Source: Coriaria nepalensis
Lineage: Eukaryota; Streptophyta; Magnoliopsida; Cucurbitales; Coriariaceae
Assembly (NCBI GenBank): GCA_027186245.1
Contig: CP114481.1
Coordinates: forward strand, 53,638,569-53,702,568
Length of the DNA: 64,000 nucleotides
Direction of reading: 5' to 3'
A program made the translations under genes and the position numbers. Position 1 is the stretch's first letter. Every line of letters starts with the position of its first letter. Positions 1 to 13,040 of this stretch are shown here, piece after piece. The notes under the pieces are model-generated. The model searched no databases, was not told where the DNA came from, and was given only the letters and a program-made list of their open reading frames with translations.

Positions 1-242
1 ATCTAGAAAAGTGTTTTGCGGAATGAAGTACTTTCATGCAAACGAATAAAAATGAGTATTAAATAGTACCTGATATGAAGACGAATTGAGAGCTTCAAAC
101 AAATCTAATTTCCGAACAATAAATATTTTATAGCGTTGGAGCTTGAGAGAGATAAAATGGTGAATGAATAAGATAAAAATAATACAAATTAAAATTAGAC
201 AAAGTTCCAAAAATTTACAAGAATATCAACGGGCGGGAAAAA
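1..242 (+). repeat. Representative satellite monomer with internal map
   Basis: This is one complete unit, in a register chosen arbitrarily at 'atctag'. Within the unit, positions 1-10 hold the XbaI hexamer and an A-run. Positions about 14-40 hold the L/R diagnostic stretch ('gcagaatgatg' or 'gcggaatgaag') and AAGTACTT, a palindrome present only in the 'gaag' form. Positions about 60-95 hold the variable 'agtacctgatatgaa' segment and a first 'gagctt'. Positions about 110-145 hold 'tccgaaccat', a T-run and a second 'gagctt' 49 bp after the first. Positions about 151-210 are an A-rich core that changes little between groups. Positions about 225-242 hold the second diagnostic stretch ('gggcaag' or 'gggcggga') and an A-run. 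This copy carries a local 'ataaatatttta' variant in place of the usual T-run. Confidence 0.9.
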
Positions 243-484
243 ATCTAGAAAAGTGTTTTACGGAATGATGTACTTTCATGCAAACGAATGAAAATGAGTA
301 ACAAATAGTACCTGATATGAAAACGAAATGAGAGCTTCAAACAAATCTAATTTCGGAACCATAATTTTTTTACAGCATTAGAGCTTGAGAGAGATAAAAT
401 GGTGAATGAGTAAGATAAAAAATAATACAAATTAAAATTAGACAAAGTTCCAAAAATTTACAAGAAAATCACGGGCAAGAAAAA

Positions 485-946
485 ATCTAGAAAAGAGTTT
501 TGTAGAATGATGTACTTTCATGCGAACGAATGAAAATGAGTAACAAATAGTACCTGATATGAAAATGAATTGAGAGCTTCAAACAAATCTAATTTCCGAA
601 CTATAATATTTTTAGAGCGTTGGAGCTTGAGAGAGATAAAATGGTGAATGAATAAGATAAAAATAATACAAATTAAAATTAGACAAAGTTCCAAAAATTT
701 ACAAGAAAATCAACGGGCAAGAAAAAATCTAGAAAAGAGTTTTGTAGAATGATGTACTTTCATGCGAACGAATGAAAATGAGTAACAAATAGTACCTGAT
801 ATGAAAATGAATTGAGAGCTTCAAACAAATCTAATTTCCGAACTATAATATTTTTAGAGCGTTGGAGCTTGAGAGAGATAAAATGGTGAATGAATAAGAT
901 AAAAATAATACAAATTAAAATTAGACAAAGTTCCAAAAATTTACAA
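485..946 (+). repeat. Recent single-monomer duplication
   Basis: Positions 485-704 and 727-946 are identical (offset 242). Both carry the rare 'gtagaatgatg' and 'gaactataatattt' variants. They separate at 705/947 (g versus c, 'acaagaaaa' versus 'acaacaaaa'). The same pair is repeated inside the second block near 8,947-9,408. Confidence 0.9.
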
Positions 947-1659
947 CAAAATCAACGGGCAACAAAATATCTAGAAAAGAGTTTTGCAGAATGATGTACT
1001 TTTATTCAAACGAATGAAAATGATTACAAAATAGTACCTGATATGAAAACGAATTGAGAGCCTCAAACAAATCTAATTTTGGAACCATAATTTTTTTACA
1101 GCATTAGAGCTTGAGAGAGATAAAATGGTGAATGAGTAAGATAAAAAATAATACAAATTAAAATTAGACAAAGTTCCAAAAATTTACAAGAAAATCAACG
1201 GGCAAGAAAAAATCTAGAAAAGAGTTTTGCAGAATGATGTACTTCCATGCAAATGAAATGAGTAAGAAATAGTACCTGATATGAAAACGAAATGAGAGCT
1301 TCAAACAAATCTAATTTCTGAACCATAATTTTTTTAGAGCGTTGGAGCTTGAGAGAGATAAAATGGTGAATAAATAAGATAAAAATAATACAAATTAAAA
1401 TTCGACAAAGTTCCAAAAATTTATAAGAAAATCAAAGGGCAAGAAAAAATCTTGGAAAAGAGTTTTGCATAATGATGTACTTTCATGCGAACGAATGAAA
1501 ATAAGTAAGAAATAGTACTTGATATGAAAACGAAAAGAGAGCTTCAAACAAATCTAATTTCCGAACCATAATTTTTTTAGATCGTTGGAGCTTGAGAGAG
1601 ATAAAATGGTGAATGAATAAGAGAAAAATAATACAAATTAAAATTAGACAAAGTTCCAA

Positions 1660-3400
1660 AAATTTACAGGAATATCAACGGGCAAGAAAAAATCTAGAAA
1701 AGTGTTTTTCGGGCTGAAGTACTTTGATGCAAACGAATAAAAATGAGTATTAAATAGCACCTTATATGAAGACGAATTGAGAGCTTCAAACAAATCTAAT
1801 TTCCGAACCATAATTGTTTTAGAGCGTAGGAGTTTGAGGGAGATAAAATGGTGAATGAATAAGATAAAAATAATACAAATTAAAATTAGACAAAGTTCCA
1901 AAAATTTACAAGAAAATCAACGGGCAAGAAAAAATCTAGAAAAGAGTTTTGCAGAATGATGTACTTTCATGCAAACGAATGAAAATGAGTAAGAAATAGT
2001 ACTTGATATGAAAACGAATTGAGAGCTTCAAACAAATCTAATTTCCGACCCATCATTTTTTTAGAGCGTTGGAGCTTGAGTGAGATAAAATTGTGAATGT
2101 ATAAGATAAAAATAATACAAATTAAAAATAGACAATGTTCCAAAAATTTACAAGAAAATCAACGGGCAAGAAAAAATCTAGAAAAGAGTTTTGCAGAATG
2201 ATGTACTTTCATGCAAACGAATGAAAATGAGTAAGAAATAGTACTTGATATGAAAGCAAATTGAGAGCTTCAAACAAATCTAATTTCCAAACAATCATTT
2301 TTTAGAGCGTTGGAGCTTGAGTGAGATAAAATGGTGAATGTATAAGATAAAAATAATACAAATTAAAATTAGACAAAGTTCCAAAAATTTACAAGAATAT
2401 CAACGAGCAAAAAAAAATCTAGAAAAGTGTTTTGCGGGCTGAAGTACTTTCATGCAAACGAATAAAAATGAGTATTAAATAGCACCTGATATGAAGACGA
2501 ATTGAGAGCTTCAAACAAATCTAATTTCCGAACCATAATTGTTTTAGCGCGTAGGAGTTTGAGGGAGATAAAATGGTGAATGAATAAGATAAAAATAATA
2601 CAAATTAAAATTAGACAAAGTTCCAAAAATTTACAAAAAAATCAACGGGCAAGAAAAAATCTAGAAAAGAGTTTTGCAGAATGATGTACTTTCATGCAAA
2701 CGAATGAAAATGAGTAAGAAATAGTACTTGATATGAAAACGAATTGAGAGCTTCAAACAAATCTAATTTCCGACCCATCATTTTTTTAGAGCGTTGGAGC
2801 CTGAGTGAGATAAAATGGTGAATGTATAAGATAAAAATAATACAAATTAAAAATAGACAAAGTTCCAAAAATTTACAAGAAAATCAACGGGCAAGAAAAA
2901 ATCTAGAAAAGAGTTTTGCGGAATGAACTACTTTCATGCAAACGAATGAAAATAAGTAAGAAATAGTACCTAATATGAAGACGAATTGAGAGCTTCAAAC
3001 AAATCTAATTTCAGAACCATAATTTTTTTAGAGCGTTGGAGCTTGAGAGAGATAAAATGGTGAATGTATAAGATAAAAATAATACAAATTAAAATTAGAC
3101 AATGTTCCAAAAATTTACAAGAATATCAACGGGCAAAAAAAAATCTAGAAAAGTGTTTTGCGGGCTGAAGTACTTTCGTGCAAACGAATAAAAATGAGTA
3201 TTAAATAGCACCTGATATGAAGACGAATTGAGAGCTTCAAACAAATCAAATTTCTGAACCATAATTGTTTTAGCGCGTAGGAGTTTGAGGGAGATAAAAT
3301 GGTGAATGAATAAGATAAAAATAATACAATTTAAAATTAGACAAAGTTTCAAAAATTTACAAGAAAATCAACAGGCAAGAAAAAATCTAGAAAAGTGTTT
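1660..3400 (+). repeat. Trimer higher-order repeat, about 726 bp
   Basis: A distinctive monomer with 'gggctgaag' and 'gcgtaggagtttgaggg' (or 'gcgcgtagg') recurs with 'gggct' at 1,711, 2,436 and 3,162, spacings of 725 and 726 bp (three monomers). In the first two periods it is followed by a monomer with 'ttccgacccatcat'. The third member differs between copies ('gcagaatgatg' in one, 'gcggaatgaac' in the next), so the HOR is imperfect and decays after about 3,400. Confidence 0.85.
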
Positions 3401-4227
3401 TGCGGAATGAAATACTTTCATGCAAACGAATGAAAATAATTAAGAAATAGTACCTGATATGAAAACGAATTCAGAGCCTCAAACAAATCTAATTTCCGAA
3501 CCATAATTTTTTATAGCATTAGAGCTTGAGAGAGATAAAATGGTGAATGAGTAAGATAAAAATAATACAAATTAAAATTAGACAAAGTTCCAAAAATATG
3601 CAAGAAAATCAACGGGCAACAAAAAATCTAGAAAAGAGTTTTGCAGAATGATGTACTTTCATGCAAACGAATGAAAATGAGTAAGAAATAGTACTTGATA
3701 TGAAAACGAATTCAGAGCTTCAAACAAATCTAATTTCCGAACCATCATTTTTTTAGAGCGTTGGAGCCTGAGTGGGATAAAATGGTGAATGTATAAGATA
3801 AAAATAATACAAATTAAAATTAGACAAAGTTCCAAAAATTTTCAAGAAAATCAACGGGCAAAAAAAATCTAGAAAAGAATTTTGCAGAATTATGTACATT
3901 CATGCAAACGAATTAAAATGAGTAAGAAATATTACCTGATATGAAAACGAATTGAGAGCGTCAAACAAATCTAATTTCCGAACCATAATTGTTTTAAAGC
4001 GTTGGAGCTTGAGAGAGATAAAATGGTGAATGAATTATATAAAAATAATACAAATTAAAATTAGACAAAGGTTCAAAAATTTACAAGAAAATCAACAGGC
4101 AAGAAAAAATCTAGAAAAGTGTTTTGCGGAATGAAGTACTTTCATGCAAACGAATGAAAATGAGTAAAAAATAGTACCTGATATGAAAAAGAAAAGAGAG
4201 CTTCAAACAAATCTAATTTCCGAACCA
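3401..4227 (+). repeat. Mixed L-type monomers without a clear HOR
   Basis: About three and a half monomers. One near 3,740-3,810 keeps 'accatcat' and 'gcctgagtgg', so it descends from the second member of the preceding trimer, displaced by one extra monomer. No gene or other element is seen. Confidence 0.8.
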
Positions 4228-5105
4228 TAATTTTTTTAGAGCGTTGGAGCTTAAGAGAGATAAAATGGTGAATGTATAAGATAAAAATAATACAAATTAA
4301 AATTAGACAAAGTTCCAAAAATTTACAAGAAAATCAACGGGCAAGAAAAAGTCTAGAAAAGAGTTTTGCAGAATGATGTACTTTCATGCAAACGAATGAA
4401 AATGAGTAACAAATAGTACTTGATATGAAAACGAATTGAGAGCTTCAAACAAATCTAATTTCCGAACCATAATTGTTTTAGAGCGTTGGAGGTTAAGAGA
4501 GATAAAATGGTCAATGAATAAGATAAAAATAATACAAATTAAAATTAGACAAAGTTCCAAAAATTTCTAGGAATATCAACGGCCAAGAAAAAAATCTAGA
4601 AAAGTGTTTGGCGGGATGAAGTACTTTCATGCAAACGATTAAAAATGAGTATTAAATAGAACCTGATATGAAGACGAATTGAGAGCTTCAAACAAATCTA
4701 ATTTCCGAACCATAATTTTTTTAGAGCGTTGGAGCTTAAGAGAGATAAAATGGTGAATGTATAAGATAAAAATAATACAAATTAAAATTAGACAAAGTTC
4801 CAAAAATTTACAAGAAAATCAACGGGCAAGAAAAAGTCTAGAAAAGAGTTTTGCAGAATGATGTACTTTCATGCAAACGAATGAAAATGAGTAACAAATA
4901 GTACTTGATATGAAAACGAATTGAGAGCTTCAAACAAATCTAATTTCCGAACCATAATTGTTTTAGAGCGTTGGAGGTTAAGAGAGATAAAATGGTCAAT
5001 GAATAAGATAAAAATAATACAAATTAAAATTAGACAAAGTTCCAAAAATTTCTAGGAATATGAACGGCCAAGAAAAAAATCTAGAAAAGTGTTTTGCGGG
5101 ATGAA
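4228..5105 (+). repeat. Dimer higher-order repeat, 485 bp
   Basis: Two near-identical dimers at an offset of 485 bp. 'gcaagaaaaagtctag' lies at 4,341 and 4,826. Each dimer also has 'ggaggttaagag', 'atggtcaatgaa' and 'atttctaggaatat'. They separate at about 4,600/5,090, where 'gtgtttggcggg' faces 'gtgttttgcggg'. Confidence 0.9.
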
Positions 5106-5639
5106 GTACTTTGATGCGAACGAATTAAAATGAGTAAGAAATAGTACTTGATATGAAAACGAATTGAGAGCTTCAAACAAATCTAATTTCCGAACCACCA
5201 TTTTTTTCGAGCGTTGGAGCTTAAAAGAGATAAAATTGTGAATGAATAAGATAAAAATAATACAAATTAAAATTAGACAAAGTTCCAAAAATTTACAAGA
5301 ATATCAACGGGCGGGAAAAAATCTAGAAAAGAGTTTTGCAGAATAATGTACTTTGATGCGGACGAATGAAAATGAGTAAAAAATAGTACTTGATATGAAA
5401 ACGAATTTTGAGCTTCAAACAAATCTAATTTCCGAACCATCATTTTTTTAGAGCGTTGGAGCTTAAAAGAGATAAAATGGTGAATGAATAAGATAAAAAT
5501 AATACAAATTAAAATTAGACAAAGTTCCAAAAATTTACAAGAAAATCAACAGGCAAGAAAAAATCTAGAAAAGAGTTTTGCAGAATGTTGTACTTTCATG
5601 CAAACGAATGAAAATGAGTAAGAAATAGTACCTGATATG
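5106..5639 (+). repeat. L-type monomers, including a similar adjacent pair
   Basis: The two monomers around 5,110-5,530 share 'gcttaaaagag' and 'gaaccaccat' or 'gaaccatcat' at a spacing of about 242 bp, suggesting a local single-unit duplication followed by point changes. Nothing else is seen. Confidence 0.7.
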
Positions 5640-7460
5640 AAAACAAAATGAGAGCTTCAAACAAATCTAATTTCCGAACCATAATTTTTTTAGAGCGTTG
5701 GAGGTTGAGAGAGATAAAATGGTGAATGAATAAGATAAAAATAATACAAATTAAAATTAGACAAAGTTCCAGAAATTTACAGGAATATCAACGGGCATGA
5801 AAAGTCTAGAAAAGTGTTTTGCGGAATGAAGTACTTTTATTCAAACGAATGAAACTGATTACGAAATAGTACCTGATATGAAAACGAAATGAGAGCTTCA
5901 AACAAATCTAATTTCCGAACCATAATTTTTTTACAGCGTTGGAGCTTGAGAGAGATAAAATGGTGAATGAATAAGATAAAAATAATACAAATTAAAATTA
6001 GACAAAGTTCCAAAAATTCACAAGAATATCAACGGGCGGGAAAAAATCTAGAAAAGTGTTTTGCGGAATGAAGAAGTACTTTTATTCAAACGAATGAAAA
6101 TGATTACAAAATAGTACCTGATATGAAAACGAATTGAGAGCCTCAAACAAATCTAATTTCCGAACCATAATTTTTTTAGAGCGTTGGAGGTTGAGGGAGA
6201 TAAAATGGTGAATGAATAAGACAAAAATAATACAAATTAAAATTAGACAAATTTCAAAAAATTTACAAGAAAATCAACGGGCGGGAAAAAATCTAGAAAA
6301 GAGTTTTGCAGAATGATGTACTTTCATGCAAACGAATGAAAATGAGTAACAAATGGTACATGATATGAAAACGAAATGAGAGATTCAAACAAATCTAATT
6401 TCCGAACCATAATTTTTTTAGAGCGTTGGAGCTTGAGAGAGATAAAATGGTGTATGAATAAGATAAAAATAATACAAATTAAAATTTGACAAAGTTCCAA
6501 AAATTTACAGGAATATCAAAGTGCAAGAAAAAATCTAGAAAAGTGTTTTGCGGGCTGAAGTACTTTTATTCAAACGAATGAAAATGATTACAAAATAGTA
6601 CCTGATATGAAAACGAATTGAGAGCCTCAAACAAATCTAATTTCCGAACAATAATTTTTTTACAGCGTTGGAGCTTGAGAGAGATAAAATGGTCAATGAA
6701 TAAGATAAAAATAATACAAATTAAAATTAGACAAAAACTTTACAAGAATATCAACGGGCGGGAAAAAATCTAGAAAAGTGTTTTGCAGAATGATGTACTT
6801 TCATGCAAACGAATGAAAATGAGTAAGAAATAGTACATGATATGAAAACGAAATGAGAGCTTCAAACAAATCTAATTTCCGAACCATAATTTTTTTAGAG
6901 CGTTGGAGGTTGAGAGAGATAAAATGGTGAATGAATAAGATAAAAATAATACAAATTGAAATTAGACAAAGTTCCAAAAATTTACAGGAATATCAACGGG
7001 CATGAAAAAATCTAGAAAAGTTTTTTGCGGGATGAAGTACTTTCATGCAAACGAATGAAAATGAGAAAGAAATAGTACCTGATATGAAAACGAAATGAGA
7101 GCTTCAAACAAATCTAATTTCCGAACCATAATTTTTTTAGAGCGTTGGAGCTTGAGAGAGATAAAATGGTGAATGAATAAGATAAAAATAATACAAATTA
7201 AAATTAGACAAAGTTCCAAAAATTCACAAGAATATCAACGGGCGGGAAAAAATCTAGAAAAGTGTTTTGCGGAATGAAGTACTTTTATTCAAACGAATGA
7301 AAATGATTACAAAATAGTACCTGATATGAAAACGAATTGAGAGCCTCAAACAAATCTAATTTCCGAACCATAATTTTTTTAGAGCGTTGGAGGTTGAGGG
7401 AGATAAAATGGTGAATGAATAAGATAAAAATAATACAAATTAAAATTAGACAAAGTTCCA
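5640..7460 (+). repeat. Pentamer higher-order repeat, about 1,205 bp
   Basis: 'gggcatgaaaa' lies at 5,793 and 6,998 (offset 1,205). 'gttccaaaaattcacaag', followed by a 'ttattcaaac' monomer and a 'ggaggttgaggg' monomer, lies at 6,007 and 7,213 (offset 1,206). Near 6,071 the first copy has a 3-bp duplication ('aagaagtac') that the second lacks. About one and a half periods are present. Confidence 0.87.
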
Positions 7461-8462
7461 AAAATTTACCGGAATATCAACGGGCAAGAAAAAATCTAGA
7501 AAATTGTTTTGCGGGATGAAGTACTTTCATGCAAACGAATAAAAATGAGTATTAAATAGCACCTGGTACGAAGACGATGTGAGAGCTTCAAACAAATCTA
7601 ATTTCCGAACAATAATATTTTTAGAGCGTTGGAGCTTGAGAGAAATAAAATGGTGAATGAATAAGATAAAAATAATACAAATTAAAATTAGACAAAGTAC
7701 CAAAAATTTACAACAAAATCAACGGGCAACAAAATATCTAGAAAAGAGTTTTGCAGAATGATGTACTTTCATGCAAACGAATGAAAATGAGTAAGAAATA
7801 GTACTTGATATGAAGAGGAATTGAGAGCTTCCAACAAATCTAATTTCCGAACCATAATTTTTTTAGAGCATTGGAGCTTGAGAGAGATAAAATGGTGAAT
7901 GAATAAGATAAAAATAATACAAATTAAAATTAGACAAAGTTCCAAAAATTTACAAGAAAATCAACGGGCAAGAAAAAATCTAGAAAAGAGTTTTGCAGAA
8001 TGATGTACTTCCGTGCAACTGAATGAAAATGAGTAAGAAATAGTACCTGATATGAAAACGAAATGAGAGCTTCAAACAAATCTAATTCCTGAACCATAAT
8101 TTTTTTAGAGCGTTGGAGCTTGAGAGAGATAAAATGGTGAATAAATAAGAGAAAAATAATACAAATTAAAATTAGACAAAGTTCCAAAAATTTATAAGAA
8201 AATCAAAGGGCAAGAAAAAATCTTGGAAAAGAGTTTTGCATAATGATGTACTTTCATGCGAACGAATGAAAATAAGTAAGAAATAGTACCTGATATGAAA
8301 ATGAAAGGAGAGCTTCAAACAGATCTAATTTCCGAACCATAATTTTTTTAGAGCGTTGGAGGTTGAGAGAGATAAAATGGTGAATGAATAAGATAAAAAT
8401 AATACAAATTAAAATTAGACAAAGTTCTAAAACTTTACAGGAATATCAACGGGCAAGAAAAA
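7461..8462 (+). repeat. L-type monomers, partial first copy of a heptamer
   Basis: 'caacaaaatcaacgggcaac' at 7,711 recurs at 9,406 (offset 1,695), and 'tcttggaaaagag' at 8,221 recurs at 9,912 (offset 1,691). The stretch therefore pairs with about 9,300-10,270 as a seven-monomer repeat. The monomer near 7,490-7,700 ('aaattgttttgcggg', 'gacgatgtgag') also has a close copy near 14,030-14,230, far outside the local HOR. Confidence 0.82.
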
Positions 8463-9989
8463 ATCTAGAAAAGTGTTTTGCGGAATGAAGTACTTTCATG
8501 CAAACGAATAAAAATGAGTATTAAATAGTACCTGATATGAAGACGAATTGAGAGCTTCAAACAAATCTAATTTCCGAACAATAAATATTTTATAGCGTTG
8601 GAGCTTGAGAGAGATAAAATGGTGAATGAATAAGATAAAAATAATACAAATTAAAATTAGACAAAGTTCCAAAAATTTACAAGAATATCAACGGGCGGGA
8701 AAAAATCTAGAAAAGTGTTTTACGGAATGATGTACTTTCATGCAAACGAATGAAAATGAGTAACAAATAGTACCTGATATGAAAACGAAATGAGAGCTTC
8801 AAACAAATCTAATTTCGGAACCATAATTTTTTTACAGCATTAGAGCTTGAGAGAGATAAAATGGTGAATGAGTAAGATAAAAAATAATACAAATTAAAAT
8901 TAGACAAAGTTCCAAAAATTTACAAGAAAATCACGGGCAAGAAAAAATCTAGAAAAGAGTTTTGTAGAATGATGTACTTTCATGCGAACGAATGAAAATG
9001 AGTAACAAATAGTACCTGATATGAAAATGAATTGAGAGCTTCAAACAAATCTAATTTCCGAACTATAATATTTTTAGAGCGTTGGAGCTTGAGAGAGATA
9101 AAATGGTGAATGAATAAGATAAAAATAATACAAATTAAAATTAGACAAAGTTCCAAAAATTTACAAGAAAATCAACGGGCAAGAAAAAATCTAGAAAAGA
9201 GTTTTGTAGAATGATGTACTTTCATGCGAACGAATGAAAATGAGTAACAAATAGTACCTGATATGAAAATGAATTGAGAGCTTCAAACAAATCTAATTTC
9301 CGAACTATAATATTTTTAGAGCGTTGGAGCTTGAGAGAGATAAAATGGTGAATGAATAAGATAAAAATAATACAAATTAAAATTAGACAAAGTTCCAAAA
9401 ATTTACAACAAAATCAACGGGCAACAAAATATCTAGAAAAGAGTTTTGCAGAATGATGTACTTTTATTCAAACGAATGAAAATGATTACAAAATAGTACC
9501 TGATATGAAAACGAATTGAGAGCCTCAAACAAATCTAATTTTGGAACCATAATTTTTTTACAGCATTAGAGCTTGAGAGAGATAAAATGGTGAATGAGTA
9601 AGATAAAAAATAATACAAATTAAAATTAGACAAAGTTCCAAAAATTTACAAGAAAATCAACGGGCAAGAAAAAATCTAGAAAAGAGTTTTGCAGAATGAT
9701 GTACTTCCATGCAAATGAAATGAGTAAGAAATAGTACCTGATATGAAAACGAAATGAGAGCTTCAAACAAATCTAATTTCTGAACCATAATTTTTTTAGA
9801 GCGTTGGAGCTTGAGAGAGATAAAATGGTGAATAAATAAGATAAAAATAATACAAATTAAAATTCGACAAAGTTCCAAAAATTTATAAGAAAATCAAAGG
9901 GCAAGAAAAAATCTTGGAAAAGAGTTTTGCATAATGATGTACTTTCATGCGAACGAATGAAAATAAGTAAGAAATAGTACCTGATATGA
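8463..9989 (+). repeat. 1.53-kb duplicated block, copy 2
   Basis: Matches 1-1,527 at an offset of 8,462 bp, which is 35 monomers (8,470) minus 8 bases of net indels. Apparent identity over 1.5 kb, in an array whose neighbouring monomers differ by several per cent, implies a recent event. The right end near 9,990 joins a monomer with 'aaacagatctaat' that also occurs near 8,310. Confidence 0.92.
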
Positions 9990-11900
9990 AAATGAAATGA
10001 GAGCTTCAAACAGATCTAATTTCCGAACCATAATTTTTTTAGAGCGTTGGAGGTTGAGAGAGATAAAATGGTGAATGAATAAGATAAAAATAATACAAAT
10101 TAAAATTAGACAGAGTTCCAAAACTTTACAGGAATATCAACGGGCAAGAAAAAATCTAGAAAAGTGTTTTGCGGAATGAAGTACTTTCATGCAAACGAAT
10201 AAAAATGAGTATTAAATAGTACCTGATATGAAGACGAATTGAGAGCTTCAAACAAATCTAATTTCCGAACAACAATTTTTTTAGAGCGTTGGAGCTTGAG
10301 AGAGATAAAATGGTAAATGAATAAGATAAAAATAATACAAATTAAAATTAGACAAAGTTCCAAAAATTTACAAGAATATCAACGGGCGGGAAAAAATCTA
10401 GAAAAGTGTTTTGCGGAATGAAGTACTTTTATTCAAACGAATGAAAATGATTACAAAATAGTACCTGATATGAAAACGAATTGAGAGCCTCAAACAAATC
10501 TAATTTCCGAACCATAATTTTTTTACAGCATTAGAGGTTGAGAGAGATAAAATGGTGAATGAGTAAGATAAAAAATAATACAAATTAAAATTAGACAAAG
10601 TTCCAAAAATTTACAAGAAAATCAGCGGGCAAGAAAAAATCTAGAAAAGAGTTTTGCAGAATGATGTACTTTCATGCGAACGAATGAAAATGAGTAACAA
10701 ATAGTACCTGATATGAAAATGAATTGAGAGCTTCAAACAAATCTAATTTCCGAACCATAATTGTTTTAGAGCGTTGGAGTTTGAGAGAGATAAAATGGTG
10801 TATAAATAAGATAAAAATAATACAAATTAAAATTAGACAAAGTTCCGAAACTTTACAGGAATATCAACGAGCAAGAAAAAATCTAGAAAAGTGTTTTGCG
10901 GAATGAAGTACATTCATGCAAACGAATAAAAATGAGTATTAAATAGTACTTGATATGAAGACGAATTGAGAGCTTCAAACAAATCTAATTTCCGAACAAT
11001 AATTTTTTTAGAGCGTTAGAGCTTGAGAGAGATAAAATGGTGAATGAATAAGATAAAAATAATACAAATTAAAATTAGACAAAGTTCCAAAAATTTACAA
11101 GAATATCAACGGGCGGGAAAAAATCTAGAAAAGTGTTTTGCGGAATGAAGTACTTTTATTCAAACGAATGAAAATGATTACAAAGTAGTACCTGATATGA
11201 AAACGAATTGAGAGCCTCAAACAAATCTAATTTCCGAACCATAATTTTTTTAGAGCGTTGGTGGTTGAGGGAGATAAAATGGTGAATGAATAAGATAAAA
11301 ATAATACAAATTAAAATTAGACAAAGTTCCAAAAATTTACAAGAAAATCAATGGGCAAGAAAAAATCTAGAAAAGAGTTTTGCAGAATGATGTACTTTCA
11401 TGCAAACGAATGAAAATGAGTAAGAAATAGTACATGATATGAAAACGAAATGAGAGCTTCAAACAAATCTAATTTCCGAACAATAATTATTTTATAGCGT
11501 TGGAGCTTGAGAGAGATAAAATGGTGAATGAATAAGATAAAAATAATACAAATTAAAATTAGACAAAGTTCCAAAAGTTTACAGGAATATCAACGGGCAA
11601 GAAAAAATCTAGAAAAGTGTTTTGCGGAATGAAGTACTTTCATGCAAACGAATAAAAATGAGTATTAAATAGTACCTGATATGAAGACGAATTGAGAGCT
11701 TCAAACAAATCTAATTTCCGAACAATAATTATTTTATAGCGTTGGAGCTTGAGAGAGATAAAATGGTGAATGAATAAGATAAAAATAATACAAATTAAAA
11801 TTAGACAAAGCTCGAAAAATTTACAAGAATATCAACGGGCGGGAAAAAAGTGTAGAAAAGTGTTTTGCGGAATGAAGTACTTTCATTCAAACGAATGAAA
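9990..11900 (+). repeat. Trimer higher-order repeat, about 727 bp
   Basis: Monomers ending 'ctttacaggaatatcaacg' or 'gtttacaggaatatcaacg' recur near 10,125, 10,852 and 11,578, and the 'acttttattcaaac' monomer at 10,425 and 11,152 (offset 727). The third position is less consistent. Several 'gcggaatgaagtac' monomers carry a single L-to-R change, so they are intermediate between groups. Confidence 0.83.
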
Positions 11901-13040
11901 ATGATTATGATATAGTACCTGATACGAAACGAATTGAGAGCCTCAAACAAATCTAATTTCTGAACCATAATTTTTTTAGAGCGTTGGAGCTTGAGAGAGA
12001 TAAAATGGTGAATGAGTAAGATAAATATAATACAAATTAAAATTAGACAAAGCTCGAAAAATTTACAAGAATATCAACGGGCGGGAAAAAATCAAGAAAA
12101 GAGTTTTGCAGAATGATGTACTTTCATGCAAACGAATGAAAATGAGTAAGAAATAGTTCTTGAGGTGAAAAAGAATTGAGAGCTTCAAACAAATCTAATT
12201 TTCGAACCATAAATTTTTTAGAGCGTTGGAGCTTGAGAGAGAAAAAATGGTGAATGAATAAGATAAATATAATACAAATTAAAATTAGACAAAGTTCCGA
12301 AAATTTACAAGAAAATGAACGGGCAAGAAAAAATCGAGAAAAGAGTTTTGCAGAATGATGTACTTTCATGCAAACGAATGAAAATGAGTAAGAAATAGTA
12401 CCTGATATGAAAACGAAATGAGAGCTTCAAACAAATCTAATTTCTGAACCATAATTTTTTTAGAGCGTTGGAGCTTGAGAGAGATAAAATGGTGAATGAA
12501 TAAGATAAAAATAATACAAATTAAAATTTGACAAAGTTTCAAAAATTTACAAGAATATCGACGGGCAGGAAAAAATCTGGAAAAGAGTTTTGCGGAATGA
12601 AGTACTTTCATGCAAATGAATGAAAATGAGTAAGAAATAGTACCTGATATGAAGACGAATTCAGAGCTTCAAGCAAATCTAATTTCCGAACCATAATTGT
12701 TTTAGAGCGTTGGAGCTTGAGAGAGAAAAAATGGTGAATGAATAAGATAAATATAATACAAATTAAAATTAGACAAAGTTCCGAAAATTTACAAGAAAAT
12801 GAACGGGCAAGAAAAAATCGAGAAAAGAGTTTTGCAGAATGATGTACTTTCATGCAAACGAATGAAAATGAGTAAGAAATAGTACCTGATATGAAAACGA
12901 AATGAGAGCTTCAAACAAATCTAATTTCTGAACCATAATTTTTTTAGAGCGTTGGAGCTTGAGAGAGATAAAATGGTGAATGAATAAGATAAAAATAATA
13001 CAAATTAAAATTTGACAAAGTTCCAAAAATTTACAGGAAT
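11901..13040 (+). repeat. Dimer higher-order repeat, 484 bp
   Basis: 'aaatcgagaaaagag' lies at 12,331 and 12,815 (offset 484), with 'gaaaatgaacgggcaag', 'gagagaaaaaatgg' and 'gataaatataatac' shared on both sides. The intervening monomer around 12,370-12,610 ('gtttcaaaaatttac', 'atcgacgggcagg') belongs to the other half of the dimer. A further variant, 'aagctcgaaaaattt', marks monomers near 11,809 and 12,050. Confidence 0.87.

Larger units (their letters stand above)
1..1527 (+). repeat. 1.53-kb duplicated block, copy 1 (offset 8,462)
   Basis: The block matches 8,463-9,989 with no difference noticed. Shared oddities include 'atcacgggcaag' (two bases missing) near 470, the 'gtagaatgatg' monomers, and a 5-bp deletion giving 'gcaaatgaaatgag' near 1,248. 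The match stops near 1,528, where 'acttgatatgaaaacgaaaag' here faces 'acctgatatgaaaatgaaatg' there. Because the window starts inside the block, its left limit is unknown and the duplicated segment may be longer. Confidence 0.92.

Noticed and set aside
1..242. CENP-B box or similar centromere-protein motif.
   Set aside because: I searched the consensus on both strands for the TTCG....A..CGGG pattern. 'acgggcggga' has no TTCG at the right distance, and 'ggttcgga' on the minus strand lacks CGGG. No match.
10724..10906. Plus-strand open frames of about 60-68 codons starting at 'atgagagcttcaaac' or similar (also 21,589, 23,044, 25,462, 61,861).
   Set aside because: These are the opposite reading of the same monomer. 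The start codon exists only in some variants, and the frame ends within the next monomer. No consistent conservation.
12124..12853. Three consecutive minus-strand open frames of 81 codons, each overlapping the next by four bases (ATGA), with a hydrophobic stretch resembling a membrane segment.
   Set aside because: Each frame is one monomer read backwards: 246 nt equals 242 + 4, so the overlap follows from the repeat length. 242 is not a multiple of 3, most monomers carry stops or indels in the same place, changes do not preserve the frame, and the hydrophobic residues come from the T-rich complement of an A-rich strand. No coding support.
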